Counted from the stretch's first letter, positions 47,201 through 54,197 are shown. The stretch is DNA of 64,000 nt from [Clostridium] citroniae WAL-17108 (GCF_000233455.1 NZ_JH376427.1:128035-192034), one strand, 5' to 3'. A program made the numbers and translations. Notes: generated by a model from the letters alone, not told the origin.

Positions 47201-49352
47201 CCTGCGTTTCATCCAGATGGTAGACTTTGATCTCATCTCCTCCGGATTGGATCCGTTCACTGGGGTCTGCCGGTTCCTCCTGCCGGGACAACACCTGGAT
47301 TGCACCCGGTACATCCGCCAGCGTGTTGGATGCAGCCGCAGGATCACGCTTTTCCAGCTCCAGATTTTTAAAGGCTACATTGATAGGGCCTACCGGTTCA
47401 ACCTCAACCCCGTCCGCGTAGAGCTTTATATCCAGGGCTTTGTAGGATTGAATAGAGATCCCCTCCTCCTGAGACTTTTTCTCCAACGCCTCGTCCACCT
47501 GGGCCATATGCTCCTGCCCTACTTCGGAGACTCTCACAGCCATCTGGTCCGCCTCAGGAAAGGAATCCACTGGTCCGCTTACCGTAACGGCAGCATTCCC
47601 AATCCGGCCTTCCAGGGAGATCTCCCCGTCACCTGTTACAATCAGTGAGAATCCCTGGGTGGATTTGCAGGTTTTTCCTTTTATCTTGCTCTCCTGGGTA
47701 ATCTTTCCAAAATAGATCCCGGGGCTCACATTCCCGGACACGCGGTACGAACAGATCAGCATATTCTCCCTTACATCATCCACCATTGCCTTTCTCACCT
47801 TAAAGCCGTTTAACTTGGCGTTGTACATTTCAATCCTGTAATTTACTTTCCCAAGGTCTACCGTATAATCTTCGCTTTCCTCCTCATCTGCATTTTTCCG
47901 GGTTTCCCCGGCATCTTTTGCAGCGGTATCTTTATGTTCATTTGAAGGATCTTCCGATTTTGATTCAATTACAACCACGGATTCAGACCCCATTTTTTCA
48001 CTTTGGTCCTGCTCTGTCACCCCTGTCTCTGTCAAATCCCCTTGAGCGTGTTCTGATGACATGGTTGGTGCTGCTTCTGTGTCTGCCGCTTCTGTGTCTG
48101 CTGCTTCTGTTAGTCCTGACTCGTCTGACGCCTGGGCTGTGGTTTCCTCTGGATCTGTTGATCCTGCCTCCATGGATGCCTGTGTCTGGTTTTCCCCTGA
48201 ATCAGTGGGTGAAGATTCTGTGGATTCCTGTGTCTCGGTTCCCCCTTGCTCGGCGGCCGCTTCCCCAGCGGAGGGCAGAGGAGTGGTTCCCTCAGTCTCC
48301 GTGGGTGCCTGTGTCTCGTTTTCCCCTGACACTGTCGGCAATGCCTCTGTGGTTTCCTCTGTCTGGTTTTCTCCCGAATCAGAGGGTGCCTGGGCCTCAG
48401 TTTCCCGGGGTATGCCCGGGCCTTCTTCCGTCATCTCTTGTACCGGCTTTGTGGGTATATCCGGCCGGGCCTGTGACGGCGTGGCAGGAAGTGCTTCTGA
48501 TGGCGTAGCCGGTGGAACGACCGGAACAGCCTCTGACGGTGTAGCAGGAGCAATATCTGCCTCATCCTTAAAGGAATCTTCCAGGATTGCGTCAAAATCA
48601 AACATGGATGCACGGATTCCCATAGTGACCATCTCACCTGTTCCTATTCGGTTTCCATCTTGGAACTCAACGGAATCCATATTCAGATAATTGACCGTAT
48701 ATAAAAAATTCTCACGGACGCGTATTCTCTTTTCTTCACCTTTTCCATTAAACTGGAATTTTACCTGCTGGTTCCGTACCCCCTCGATATCTTCATCAAT
48801 GGAAAATGTAAAACGTACTGAATAAATCTGCCCGGGAACCAGTTCGATCCCATCGATCCGCTCCAGCCCTTTTGTGCCATCCTCATTTTCCGGAATACCT
48901 GTTTCCAGTGTGCCATCATCCGCTATACTATCATCCGGTATGCCGGTATCAAATGCATCTTCTTCTGACTCCTCCAAAAGAAAAAACTCCGCCGAGTCCG
49001 CCTGAATCCCCTTTGCGCTATATGTCAGTGTGCCATCTGTGACCACAGTTCCCGTCTCATTCTTAAGATGAACATCCAAGCTGACCAGCCCCCCTGGGCG
49101 GAAGTCCCCCTCCTCCGAAAAAATGCTGATTACCACATCATCCTTTTTTGAATTTTTGAAACTGGCATTGCTGACCATGGCCTTGGAAAATTCGCCAAGC
49201 TCCGACAGATCCGTCTCCTCCCGGTAGAACCTGTCGCCATATTCTTCGGCAAATGCAATCCCGGAATTGCCCAGTATCAGTATGCTTACAATGGTAAACG
49301 CCAAAAAACCAGACGTTATCCTCTTCCAGCCCGCTTCCAATCTCCGATTCAT
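44238..49352 (-). CDS. Giant secreted adhesin with PA14/fibro-slime and Cna-B-like domains
   Basis: The protein has 1704 residues. An ordinary signal peptide ends near residue 36 (GIAFAEE). A strand-rich part (about 40-260) is followed by a Thr/Ser/Glu/Pro-rich linker with imperfect SGENxTxAxxE repeats (about 270-490), then more strand-rich sequence. A PA14/fibro-slime domain follows (about 1050-1200, core RGDDDFWLYVDG near 1121), then at least three Cna-B-like repeats (VRKLWLDG near 1211, VRKQWVGG, VKKVWVDY near 1407) and a SpaA-like end (LRIKKTVEQ near 1521). Such proteins bind glycans or matrix. There is no LPxTG signal or C-terminal membrane helix, which is odd in a sortase locus. Confidence 0.87.
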   Translation of the reverse strand: MNRRLEAGWKRITSGFLAFTIVSILILGNSGIAFAEEYGDRFYREETDLSELGEFSKAMVSNASFKNSKKDDVVISIFSEEGDFRPGGLVSLDVHLKNETGTVVTDGTLTYSAKGIQADSAEFFLLEESEEDAFDTGIPDDSIADDGTLETGIPENEDGTKGLERIDGIELVPGQIYSVRFTFSIDEDIEGVRNQQVKFQFNGKGEEKRIRVRENFLYTVNYLNMDSVEFQDGNRIGTGEMVTMGIRASMFDFDAILEDSFKDEADIAPATPSEAVPVVPPATPSEALPATPSQARPDIPTKPVQEMTEEGPGIPRETEAQAPSDSGENQTEETTEALPTVSGENETQAPTETEGTTPLPSAGEAAAEQGGTETQESTESSPTDSGENQTQASMEAGSTDPEETTAQASDESGLTEAADTEAADTEAAPTMSSEHAQGDLTETGVTEQDQSEKMGSESVVVIESKSEDPSNEHKDTAAKDAGETRKNADEEESEDYTVDLGKVNYRIEMYNAKLNGFKVRKAMVDDVRENMLICSYRVSGNVSPGIYFGKITQESKIKGKTCKSTQGFSLIVTGDGEISLEGRIGNAAVTVSGPVDSFPEADQMAVRVSEVGQEHMAQVDEALEKKSQEEGISIQSYKALDIKLYADGVEVEPVGPINVAFKNLELEKRDPAAASNTLADVPGAIQVLSRQEEPADPSERIQSGGDEIKVYHLDETQVVANEMNSTVASDGTVVMETDHFSIYIVVNVPEAKEVPVTVEHWAQLDKMTFDNSGKIKESVSGNRLYPGAQSGSTYAKQEVKIYSDDNLTLPNGSGTGVDYSIAVSNWSKVALGGNYTVKSVTITNANYPNGQTFTENATDQKIYLTAANNKIKINYVPTSGTIKGYTGFHDYNVTVEGKTTDGNHGTLNTSKVGMNNTSLGNSSTRIGVGIGGNGQAQIRHGYTGVPNNAGSVVTGIPKETLAADNTIKFNYQDPGLFATQDITTSETYKDGKKVTYYAKKYLPNYQLGFERQGDTYTLESVYDSSGKTLLKNLDQIVYTCDSWNGSKKLYSNLFWPMDSVSYNNAVNGKNRDPLFGYNHYGFPQNDEDVNKKGITHNWFFGMRYDFEFVLGDYTGPMDYYFRGDDDFWLYVDGNLVSDVDLGGIHSAEGAYVDLKSWMQNKGLLSDKNQKHTMSVFFIERGGTGSCCYMKFTLPSVTSIPTPESETVSRTVRKLWLDGNNEDKKRPEYIYVQLKQDGASYGSAVRLEASNGWEYTWDNLPKYKEVNSNEEHVYTVEEIGTIVGYTSSINGMTITNTRLTDINVRKQWVGGAGEGSVQVGLFKDGSTRTGDIITLDSSNNWYGTWQNLPGYDSGGTKINYVPYEVDSSGNKVEAGSTVQIGEGQYIVTYSSDHSVITNTYNQKDLAVKKVWVDYENAYHTRPEILEVQLYQNGAAFGEPVKLSDANKWTAGWKDLPVKADGSSPPYVYTVRELDQAGQPIEDGSTAVLSSGYSYSASYDSSGTGTSANPFQITNTLLAAKLRIKKTVEQNGLENEPIDSSYKFVIQVMDSKGAVYTQTALGNGEESGAILVIPPKEGQIFSIAEIVPMEYTMSRMESEPADALSGAENGDKVTVKPGDDILVILTNTPDHESYFHHTASVTNVKGFTNGEGTDFRPENPFTEYHGSDNPQYMASAFTSDCIMVFVEDRGVARGQRKLEKGDDLYG

Positions 49353-49492
49353 CATTTACCTCCTGTATGTTCTGCAAACTCTTATATTTTTCTTAATCTA
49401 GGGCACTGTTCCTTAATGCTAATTTTATCAAAGGGGGGTATCCTGCATCCTGCCACATCCAATGCATTTTCCCAATTTTCTATGTGCGGCGC

Positions 49493-49526
49493 AAAAATAT
49501 CGCCATCCCGCATTGCAATGGCGATA
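49493..49526 (-). terminator. Terminator after the SARP regulator gene
   Basis: TATCGCCAT (49498-49506) and ATGGCGATA (49518-49526) pair, and on the minus strand they are followed by ATTTTT. It separates the regulator transcript from the adhesin gene, implying the surface genes have their own promoter or depend on readthrough. No clear promoter was found by eye in 49356-49490. Confidence 0.7.
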
Positions 49527-49532
49527 AAAGTT

Positions 49533-50780
49533 TTATTCCAGCATGGACTTTTCCAGTTCCTGGGTCATGGTCACATGGTACCACAATTCTCCCCGGCTGC
49601 CCGGCATCTTATTGTAGGCGGATTCGATCCGCTGAAATATGATACTGCAGGATTCCTTGTTGATCCTTGTGAGAAGGAGGATATAGTGGCGGTTTCCGTA
49701 CCGTGTATACGCATCCCCTTTTCTCAGGGAACTGCCGATCACGTCCTTCAGCAGCTCCATCTGGTATATGCGGTTGTCCTGCCCTCTTCTTTTTTCCTGC
49801 TGCCCCAGGGTGAGGAACATCAGCACCGGGTTCAGGTCATGGCGCTCCCTGGCCCGAAGCAGCAGGCGGCAGTAGTCAATAAAGCTTGGATATGTACAGT
49901 AATACGCTCCCGTGATAACGCCTTCCTCAAATATGGCCCTGGTGATATCTCCTTCCCTGCCCATAAAATACCGGTCCGTTATGTGCCATGCCTGAATGCT
50001 CCGTTTATGTTTCCGTTCAAACAGTTCCAGGTCTTCAAAACACTTCTGCATCTCCTCCGCCGGCGGACTCCCCATCTCCCTTGCGTAGAGTTCCATGGTT
50101 CTGTTATAAATATCAATGGCCTCCTCATACCGGTACATTTCCAGGCAGCACCGTATCTGCTCTGTCTGCCAATTCTCAAAGGGATAGACGGCAGATGCCC
50201 TGGTGTAAAGCTTCAGCAGGTTCTGGTAGTCATTATTGGATTTAAACGCCTGCTCCAACTCCCGGATCGTCTGCACATATAGGCGTTTAAAAGATTCACT
50301 CTTCTCATAGAACCACATGTCGGACTGGTTCATGGGCAGCAGCTCTCCGTAATAGTTTTGATTGGCCTGAAGGAACAGCGCGGTCCGTTCACCTCCCCGG
50401 CTCCCCTCTGCCTTATGTACCAGTGTTTCAAAATAGGCCGCATCTAATTCAACCTTAAAGCTGCTCTTCCACCTGCATATCCCATCCTGTATAACTACAT
50501 ATTCCTCCTCCGGAAGGCCGGAGGCCGCCAGCTGTCCCTTGAGCCGGTAGCACAGATTGTTCAGGTTTTTATTGCGGTTGCCCGCGTCAGTCCCCTCGCT
50601 CCACCCATAGAGGAAATCCATGATCTCACTTTTTGCAATCCCCTGCTCTCCTGATAGCAGCAGCATCTGGAAAAGACGCACGGATTTAGCGTTGCCTGTT
50701 TTATGGAACAGTATGTGGTCCTCCCCATAACGCATTGTAAATTTACCCAGCATCTGTACACGCAGAATCTTACCGCCCAT
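49533..50780 (-). CDS. SARP/BTAD transcriptional regulator with degenerate GGDEF domain
   Basis: This 415-residue cytosolic regulator has an OmpR-like DNA-binding domain (residues about 5-105; VQMLGKFTMRYGEDHI), a bacterial transcriptional activator domain of TPR-like helices (about 110-250), and a C-terminal domain (about 275-415) that resembles GGDEF but has GNRHY at 362-366 in place of GGDEF. It should not make cyclic di-GMP; it might bind a nucleotide. AAAGGAGG upstream of ATG 50780 fixes the start. It lies between the invertible switch and the adhesin gene and is the likely activator of the surface locus. Confidence 0.82.
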   Translation of the reverse strand: MGGKILRVQMLGKFTMRYGEDHILFHKTGNAKSVRLFQMLLLSGEQGIAKSEIMDFLYGWSEGTDAGNRNKNLNNLCYRLKGQLAASGLPEEEYVVIQDGICRWKSSFKVELDAAYFETLVHKAEGSRGGERTALFLQANQNYYGELLPMNQSDMWFYEKSESFKRLYVQTIRELEQAFKSNNDYQNLLKLYTRASAVYPFENWQTEQIRCCLEMYRYEEAIDIYNRTMELYAREMGSPPAEEMQKCFEDLELFERKHKRSIQAWHITDRYFMGREGDITRAIFEEGVITGAYYCTYPSFIDYCRLLLRARERHDLNPVLMFLTLGQQEKRRGQDNRIYQMELLKDVIGSSLRKGDAYTRYGNRHYILLLTRINKESCSIIFQRIESAYNKMPGSRGELWYHVTMTQELEKSMLE

Positions 50781-50844
50781 ACGGTCCGCCTCCTTTATCA
50801 TCATGTGCCGGAGCCATTGCCCTGAAAAGCTCCCTGCTCCTGGT

Positions 50845-51351
50845 TTACAGCTGTATCATGCTGATCATGCGCATCAGTTCCAGGGCGCTTCTGAAATTTA
50901 CCACCTTGCCCTTGGTGATCTTTCCTCTGATGCTTCCCTGCAAACTGGAGAACTGTCTGTATTTCACATAGACGATCAGCACTTCCCTGGCCTTTAACGC
51001 CTGCTTAAAGGGAATCTGGTCCATGGTGTACGTCAGGTTGCTCCTGTCCGCCTGTGGATGATGGGAACCGGCTTCCCTGTAACGCCTTTCCGTCTCCATA
51101 TTCAGGAAGCGCGGATCCGTTGTTGCATGAGGCATACCAACCCAGTTGCACATCTCATCCAGCTTCAGCACCATGTCTCCCACTCCGCTGAACCATATGG
51201 GTTCCTTAAGGTAGCAGCTGTAAATTTCCCCGCACACTTCCCCCTCCTCAGTTCCCTGAATACAGACCAGCATGGTGCTGGACCGGTCCGATACCACCAG
51301 CTCCTCAATGCGTTTCATGGCTTCTTCGTCCTGTATGATCTCACTGCCCAT
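50845..51351 (-). CDS. Uncharacterised protein, first gene after the invertible segment
   Basis: I do not recognise this 168-residue soluble protein. It is alpha/beta in look, with ELVVSDRSSTMLVCIQG, a central EPIWFSGVGDMVLKLDEMCNW and a C-terminal basic stretch. I use ATG 51351 (MGSEIIQDEE). The frame continues upstream through the left 29-bp repeat to 51489, so inversion would change any longer N-terminus. It lies 64 bases before the SARP regulator on the same strand and may be its partner. Confidence 0.65.
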   Translation of the reverse strand: MGSEIIQDEEAMKRIEELVVSDRSSTMLVCIQGTEEGEVCGEIYSCYLKEPIWFSGVGDMVLKLDEMCNWVGMPHATTDPRFLNMETERRYREAGSHHPQADRSNLTYTMDQIPFKQALKAREVLIVYVKYRQFSSLQGSIRGKITKGKVVNFRSALELMRMISMIQL

Positions 51352-51389
51352 CTCTTCGTCCCCTTTACTTAAAGTACCTTGGCTTCTAT

Positions 51390-51418
51390 TTACAACAGAA
51401 TTCCTCTTTTGTTGTAAA
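51390..51418. repeat. Left 29-bp inverted repeat of the invertible segment
   Basis: Reading TTACAACA, a 12-base centre, TGTTGTAA and a final A, this is the exact reverse complement of 51629-51657. The 8-base arms around an asymmetric centre look like the two half-sites of a tyrosine recombinase core site. It lies 38 bases before the start of the 50845-51351 gene. Confidence 0.95.
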
Positions 51419-51485
51419 TTTCTCCTTTGTAACTGTCTCCTCATCCATTCAATCCCCCGGATCATCTGAGGGAACAATAAAATAA

Positions 51486-51538
51486 GCACAATAAACAGGC
51501 TGGAAAAAATTTGATTTAGACCAGCTTATTTATTGTGC
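51486..51538 (-). terminator. Hairpin inside the invertible segment
   Basis: Arms 51486-51503 and 51521-51538 (GCACAATAAA...CTGG with CCAG...TTTATTGTGC) match at 16 of 18 positions. On the minus strand the stem is followed by TTATTTTATTG, as in a terminator for leftward transcription. In the present orientation it would block readthrough from the recombinase into the regulator genes. Confidence 0.6.
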
Positions 51539-51577
51539 CGATAATTCAAAAAAATGTATGAGGCAATCACATTTCTA

Positions 51578-51606
51578 TGGCAAACATAAAAAATATGTAG
51601 TATAAT
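51578..51606 (+). promoter_or_regulatory. Promoter inside the invertible segment (now facing right)
   Basis: A perfect -10 TATAAT (51601-51606) has TGGCAA at the -35 distance (51578-51583, 17-base spacer), in an AT-rich run. It is the best promoter I see in the segment on either strand. In the present orientation it reads towards the end of the recombinase gene, antisense to it. Confidence 0.65.
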
Positions 51607-51628
51607 AACTCCAAACGATATCCTTTTG

Positions 51629-51657
51629 TTTACAACAAAAGAGGAATTCTGTTGTAA
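51629..51657. repeat. Right 29-bp inverted repeat of the invertible segment
   Basis: It is the exact reverse complement of 51390-51418. It encodes the last eight residues (YNRIPLLL) and the stop of the recombinase, so inversion at this site leaves that protein unchanged. Confidence 0.95.
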
Positions 51658-52502
51658 TGTTCTATGAGCAGCCCCATTCGTTCCAACTGTCTGACATGTT
51701 TTTCCCCGCTTTCCATTGTATAGATACGTGTCGTGTTGACACTGCTGTGCCCCAGTATGTCTGACAGCCGCAGCAGATCCTTTTCCTGGCTGTAGTACAC
51801 CCTTGCAAAGAGGTGGCGCAGATTATGGGGAAATATCTTTTTCGGATCGATCCCTGCCTTTATTCCGATTTTTTTCATCTCACGCCATATATTGCTGCGG
51901 TCCATGGGCTTTCCGCTTCGTGTCACAAAAATGGCGCCGGACTGTATCTTCCTTTTCCCCGCATACTCCTTAAGAAGCCTGCACAGCTGCTGTGTGAGAA
52001 AGATGGTCCTGACCTTTCCTTTGCAGTCCACCTGTGCAATCTGATTTTCCACCGCATCCACCGTAATATAGGAAAGTTCCGATATTCGTATGCCTGTGGA
52101 GCACAGGGTCTGAAGCAAAAGGCATAGCCGCTCATTTCCATTTACACGCGCAGCCTCCACCAGCCGCAGGTATTCCTCACGTTTCAGTTCCTTTTGTCCG
52201 GAACAGAAGACCTGCTGCTTCACTTTTATAAACTTAACCAGACAGTCATTCCATTCCAAGTACCGGAAAAATCCATTGACAGCAGCCAGGGCGCCGTTAA
52301 CGGTCACCGGCGACAGATTTCCCCTAAGTGTTTCCTTCCAGGCCATAACCCTTTCTTTGGTAACTGCTGACCCATCCATAAACTGTTCAAACTGGTTCAG
52401 ATAATATCTGTATTTATAAATGGTTCCCTGGCTCATCTCATTATGCTGCAGCCAGAGACAGTATTCTTCGATCGTTCCGCCTGCAATTGTTCGTTTCAAC
52501 AT
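51630..52502 (-). CDS. Tyrosine site-specific recombinase (probable invertase)
   Basis: This 290-residue XerC/FimB-like recombinase has an N-terminal SAM-like core-binding domain (residues about 8-95) and a catalytic domain with R139 (TGIRISEL), H226 and R229 (FPHNLRHLFA), H252 (GHSSVNTT) and the nucleophile Y261 (TRIYTMES). All key residues are present. The start at MLKRTIAGG has AGGAGG upstream. Its 3' end lies inside the right inverted repeat, which strongly suggests it inverts the adjacent 51390-51657 segment. No phage or transposon genes accompany it. Confidence 0.92.
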   Translation of the reverse strand: MLKRTIAGGTIEEYCLWLQHNEMSQGTIYKYRYYLNQFEQFMDGSAVTKERVMAWKETLRGNLSPVTVNGALAAVNGFFRYLEWNDCLVKFIKVKQQVFCSGQKELKREEYLRLVEAARVNGNERLCLLLQTLCSTGIRISELSYITVDAVENQIAQVDCKGKVRTIFLTQQLCRLLKEYAGKRKIQSGAIFVTRSGKPMDRSNIWREMKKIGIKAGIDPKKIFPHNLRHLFARVYYSQEKDLLRLSDILGHSSVNTTRIYTMESGEKHVRQLERMGLLIEHYNRIPLLL

Positions 52503-52528
52503 GTCCGTTCCTCCTACTAGATTGTTTA

Positions 52529-52586
52529 GTGTACTCTCGGAGTCTCCCCGGCACCCATCTTTGCGGCTGAGATTCCGAGAGTACAC
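52529..52586. repeat. Dispersed palindrome, family A copy 5 (split)
   Basis: The arms GTGTACTCTCGGAG (52529-52542) and TCCGAGAGTACAC (52574-52586) are kept, but about 31 bases with a partial inner stem separate them. It lies 27 bases before the recombinase start. Confidence 0.85.
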
Positions 52587-52618
52587 TTTATGTTTCTTAT
52601 TTTGCCGGGTAAATATAG

Positions 52619-52647
52619 AAAAGGAAGCCCGTATAAGGCCTCCTTTT
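52619..52647. terminator. Bidirectional terminator-like hairpin
   Basis: AAAAGGAAGCC pairs with GGCCTCCTTTT with one mismatch around a seven-base loop. It lies between the recombinase and the phosphoribosyltransferase-like gene. Confidence 0.65.
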
Positions 52648-52779
52648 AGCTTGGTTTTTTATTTCGCAAATCATACTCCCATTTCTGTTTTTCCCGTACA
52701 AAAATAAATATAACATTTTATTGTAAAAAAAATCAAGCAGCGGATCCCCTTTGCAAAGGAAATGCAGCAGAAGGAACAT

Positions 52780-52828
52780 GCCGGACAGATGTCCGGCACA
52801 ATTGATACCCTCAGTGGACAAGGGTATG
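52780..52828. repeat. Two small palindromes, the second of family B
   Basis: GCCGGACA-GAT-GTCCGGC at 52780-52797 is followed by ATACCCTCAGTGGACAAGGGTAT at 52804-52828, a short family B element keeping the CTCAGTGGACAAGGG core. Confidence 0.6.
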
Positions 52829-52852
52829 ATTCCATATTATAATGCTTTATCC

Positions 52853-53491
52853 TTACAGGCTGGTATACCCGTAGGAATTCACCAGCGCCTCCAGCTTCCT
52901 GCCCTGTTTGCAGAACGGGCAGTCCCTGTAATCATAGAACGCATATTCCGGAACATCTCTTTTATTAAATATAGAAGTGATCTTATGCCCGTTTATCTCA
53001 TCCAGAGCACTGAATATGGCCGTGATCCCTCTCAGAACCCCTCCATAATACAGGACAGACTCGATCCCCTTATTCAGGGCAAGCCCGGTTGTGACCGATG
53101 CGGTCAGCAGGATCACATTCTTGCCCCGTATCATGGGCAGGATATTTTCCTTAAATACCATCTGGCTGTTGCTGTTGTACTCCGGCGTCACAATGTAGAT
53201 GGTTTTGTGGGCATTCATGGAGAGAACTCCGGCTCCGGTCAGCTCCTGAGCCAGAAAACTTCCGATCACCTGGGTTCCCTCCAGGCACACAATGGTGTCC
53301 ACAACCGTGTCATAGAGGAACATTCCCATCAGGCTTTTGGCAATCTCCTGCGCCTCACTGAGCCTTGTCTTCAGAGTAGTCATATCAATGTAATAATTGA
53401 TATGGGCATGATTGGTGGCAAAGTGTCCGGGTGTAACCTTAAGCGGTGCCTCACAGCCGGTTGTATGTATCTTCACATACTTGTTATCCAT
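52853..53491 (-). CDS. Phosphoribosyltransferase-like protein (PyrE-related)
   Basis: This 212-residue protein has the type I phosphoribosyltransferase layout: a PRPP-loop region GKNVILLTASVTTGLAL near residues 124-140, where the usual acidic pair is replaced by TA, and a flanking strand TIYIVTPEY. The C-terminus has a CPFC motif (DCPFCKQGRKLEALVN), which may bind zinc. Orotate phosphoribosyltransferase is the closest family I recognise, but the changed PRPP loop makes the activity uncertain. No pyrimidine genes are nearby. Confidence 0.7.
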   Translation of the reverse strand: MDNKYVKIHTTGCEAPLKVTPGHFATNHAHINYYIDMTTLKTRLSEAQEIAKSLMGMFLYDTVVDTIVCLEGTQVIGSFLAQELTGAGVLSMNAHKTIYIVTPEYNSNSQMVFKENILPMIRGKNVILLTASVTTGLALNKGIESVLYYGGVLRGITAIFSALDEINGHKITSIFNKRDVPEYAFYDYRDCPFCKQGRKLEALVNSYGYTSL

Positions 53492-53815
53492 AAAAACGCC
53501 CCCTTTTCAGTGGTTCACAACATCGGTATCTATCTATTATTATACTAAAGAATCACGTCTGATACAAGGGTTGAGTGAATCCAGGGCATGAATCCAGAAC
53601 ATGCAGCCAGGTCATTGGCAACAGTGCCCAATGGAAAATCCCCTCCATGAAAGTGAACTGGAACTAAAGATCATTGAACTGTACAGCGTTTCCGGAAACC
53701 TGATCGGCCACGTCCCTGAAACAGGCGCCTTCCAGCACGCATCTCCCGGTTCGGCCGGGCCCTCGGCCAGGCCTTCAAATTCGCCTTGATGAGCCTGATT
53801 CTGGCAGCGGTCGGA
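53492..53815. other. Intergenic stretch without a supported gene
   Basis: This gap lies between the phosphoribosyltransferase-like gene and the remnant reductase. The short open frames lack ribosome sites and known motifs. I see no repeat or RNA element in it. Confidence 0.5.
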
Positions 53816-54168
53816 TCAAAAGCCGATATGATCCGGATCCGGCCCCGTCCTTCCATCCTCACCCAATCCGGTGATGCGGACACACTCCTGGGCTGTAAGA
53901 CAGAAGTCAAATATATCTGCATTTTGAGCCATCCGCCCCGGGTTCATGGACTTGGTGATCGGAATAATATCCTGCTGCAGTTCCCACCGCAGGGCAATCT
54001 GGGCAGATGATTTATGGTACTTGCTGCCAATCTCACAGAGCACCTGGTTGTCTAACACGGTGCTGCCTGCACCGCCTCATTCCCCTCCGGTGTCCTCCAT
54101 GTGCCATATCCCAGACAGGGGATCTTTACCCCATTCTTTAAAACAAAGCAGTCGCTTAAATGATTCAT
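53816..54168 (-). pseudogene. Aldo/keto reductase remnant with internal deletion
   Basis: The first 36 or so codons read as an aldo/keto reductase N-terminus (FVLKNGVKIPCLGYGTWRTPEGNEAV). After a stop and frame change near 54055-54060 the sequence continues with the family's C-terminus (LCEIGSKYHKSSAQIALRWELQQDIIPITKSMNP). The central 150-170 residues, with the catalytic Tyr, Lys and His, are gone. It is therefore a dead gene made by a deletion. It sits beside the TRAP transporter operon, where a sugar-acid reductase would once have fitted. Confidence 0.85.
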
Positions 54169-54197
54169 CTGAATGATCCTTTCATCCTATTCTTCAG

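Larger units (their letters stand above)
51390..51657. promoter_or_regulatory. Probable invertible promoter switch
   Basis: Two perfect 29-bp inverted repeats flank 210 bp directly beside a tyrosine recombinase gene. Inside are a rightward promoter and a hairpin with a leftward T-rich tail. In the orientation shown the promoter points at the 3' end of the recombinase gene, and the hairpin faces transcripts heading for the surface locus, so this looks like OFF. Inversion would place the promoter 80-100 bases before the 50845-51351 gene. Known precedents are the fim switch of E. coli and the cwpV and flg switches of Clostridioides difficile. Confidence 0.85.

Noticed and set aside
52529-52586. 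Second recombination site for the tyrosine recombinase
   Set aside because: The palindrome belongs to family A, found near unrelated genes, and shares no sequence with the 29-bp repeats.
53601-53789. 62-codon open frame on the plus strand between the phosphoribosyltransferase-like gene and the reductase remnant
   Set aside because: It has no ribosome site, motif or neighbour support.
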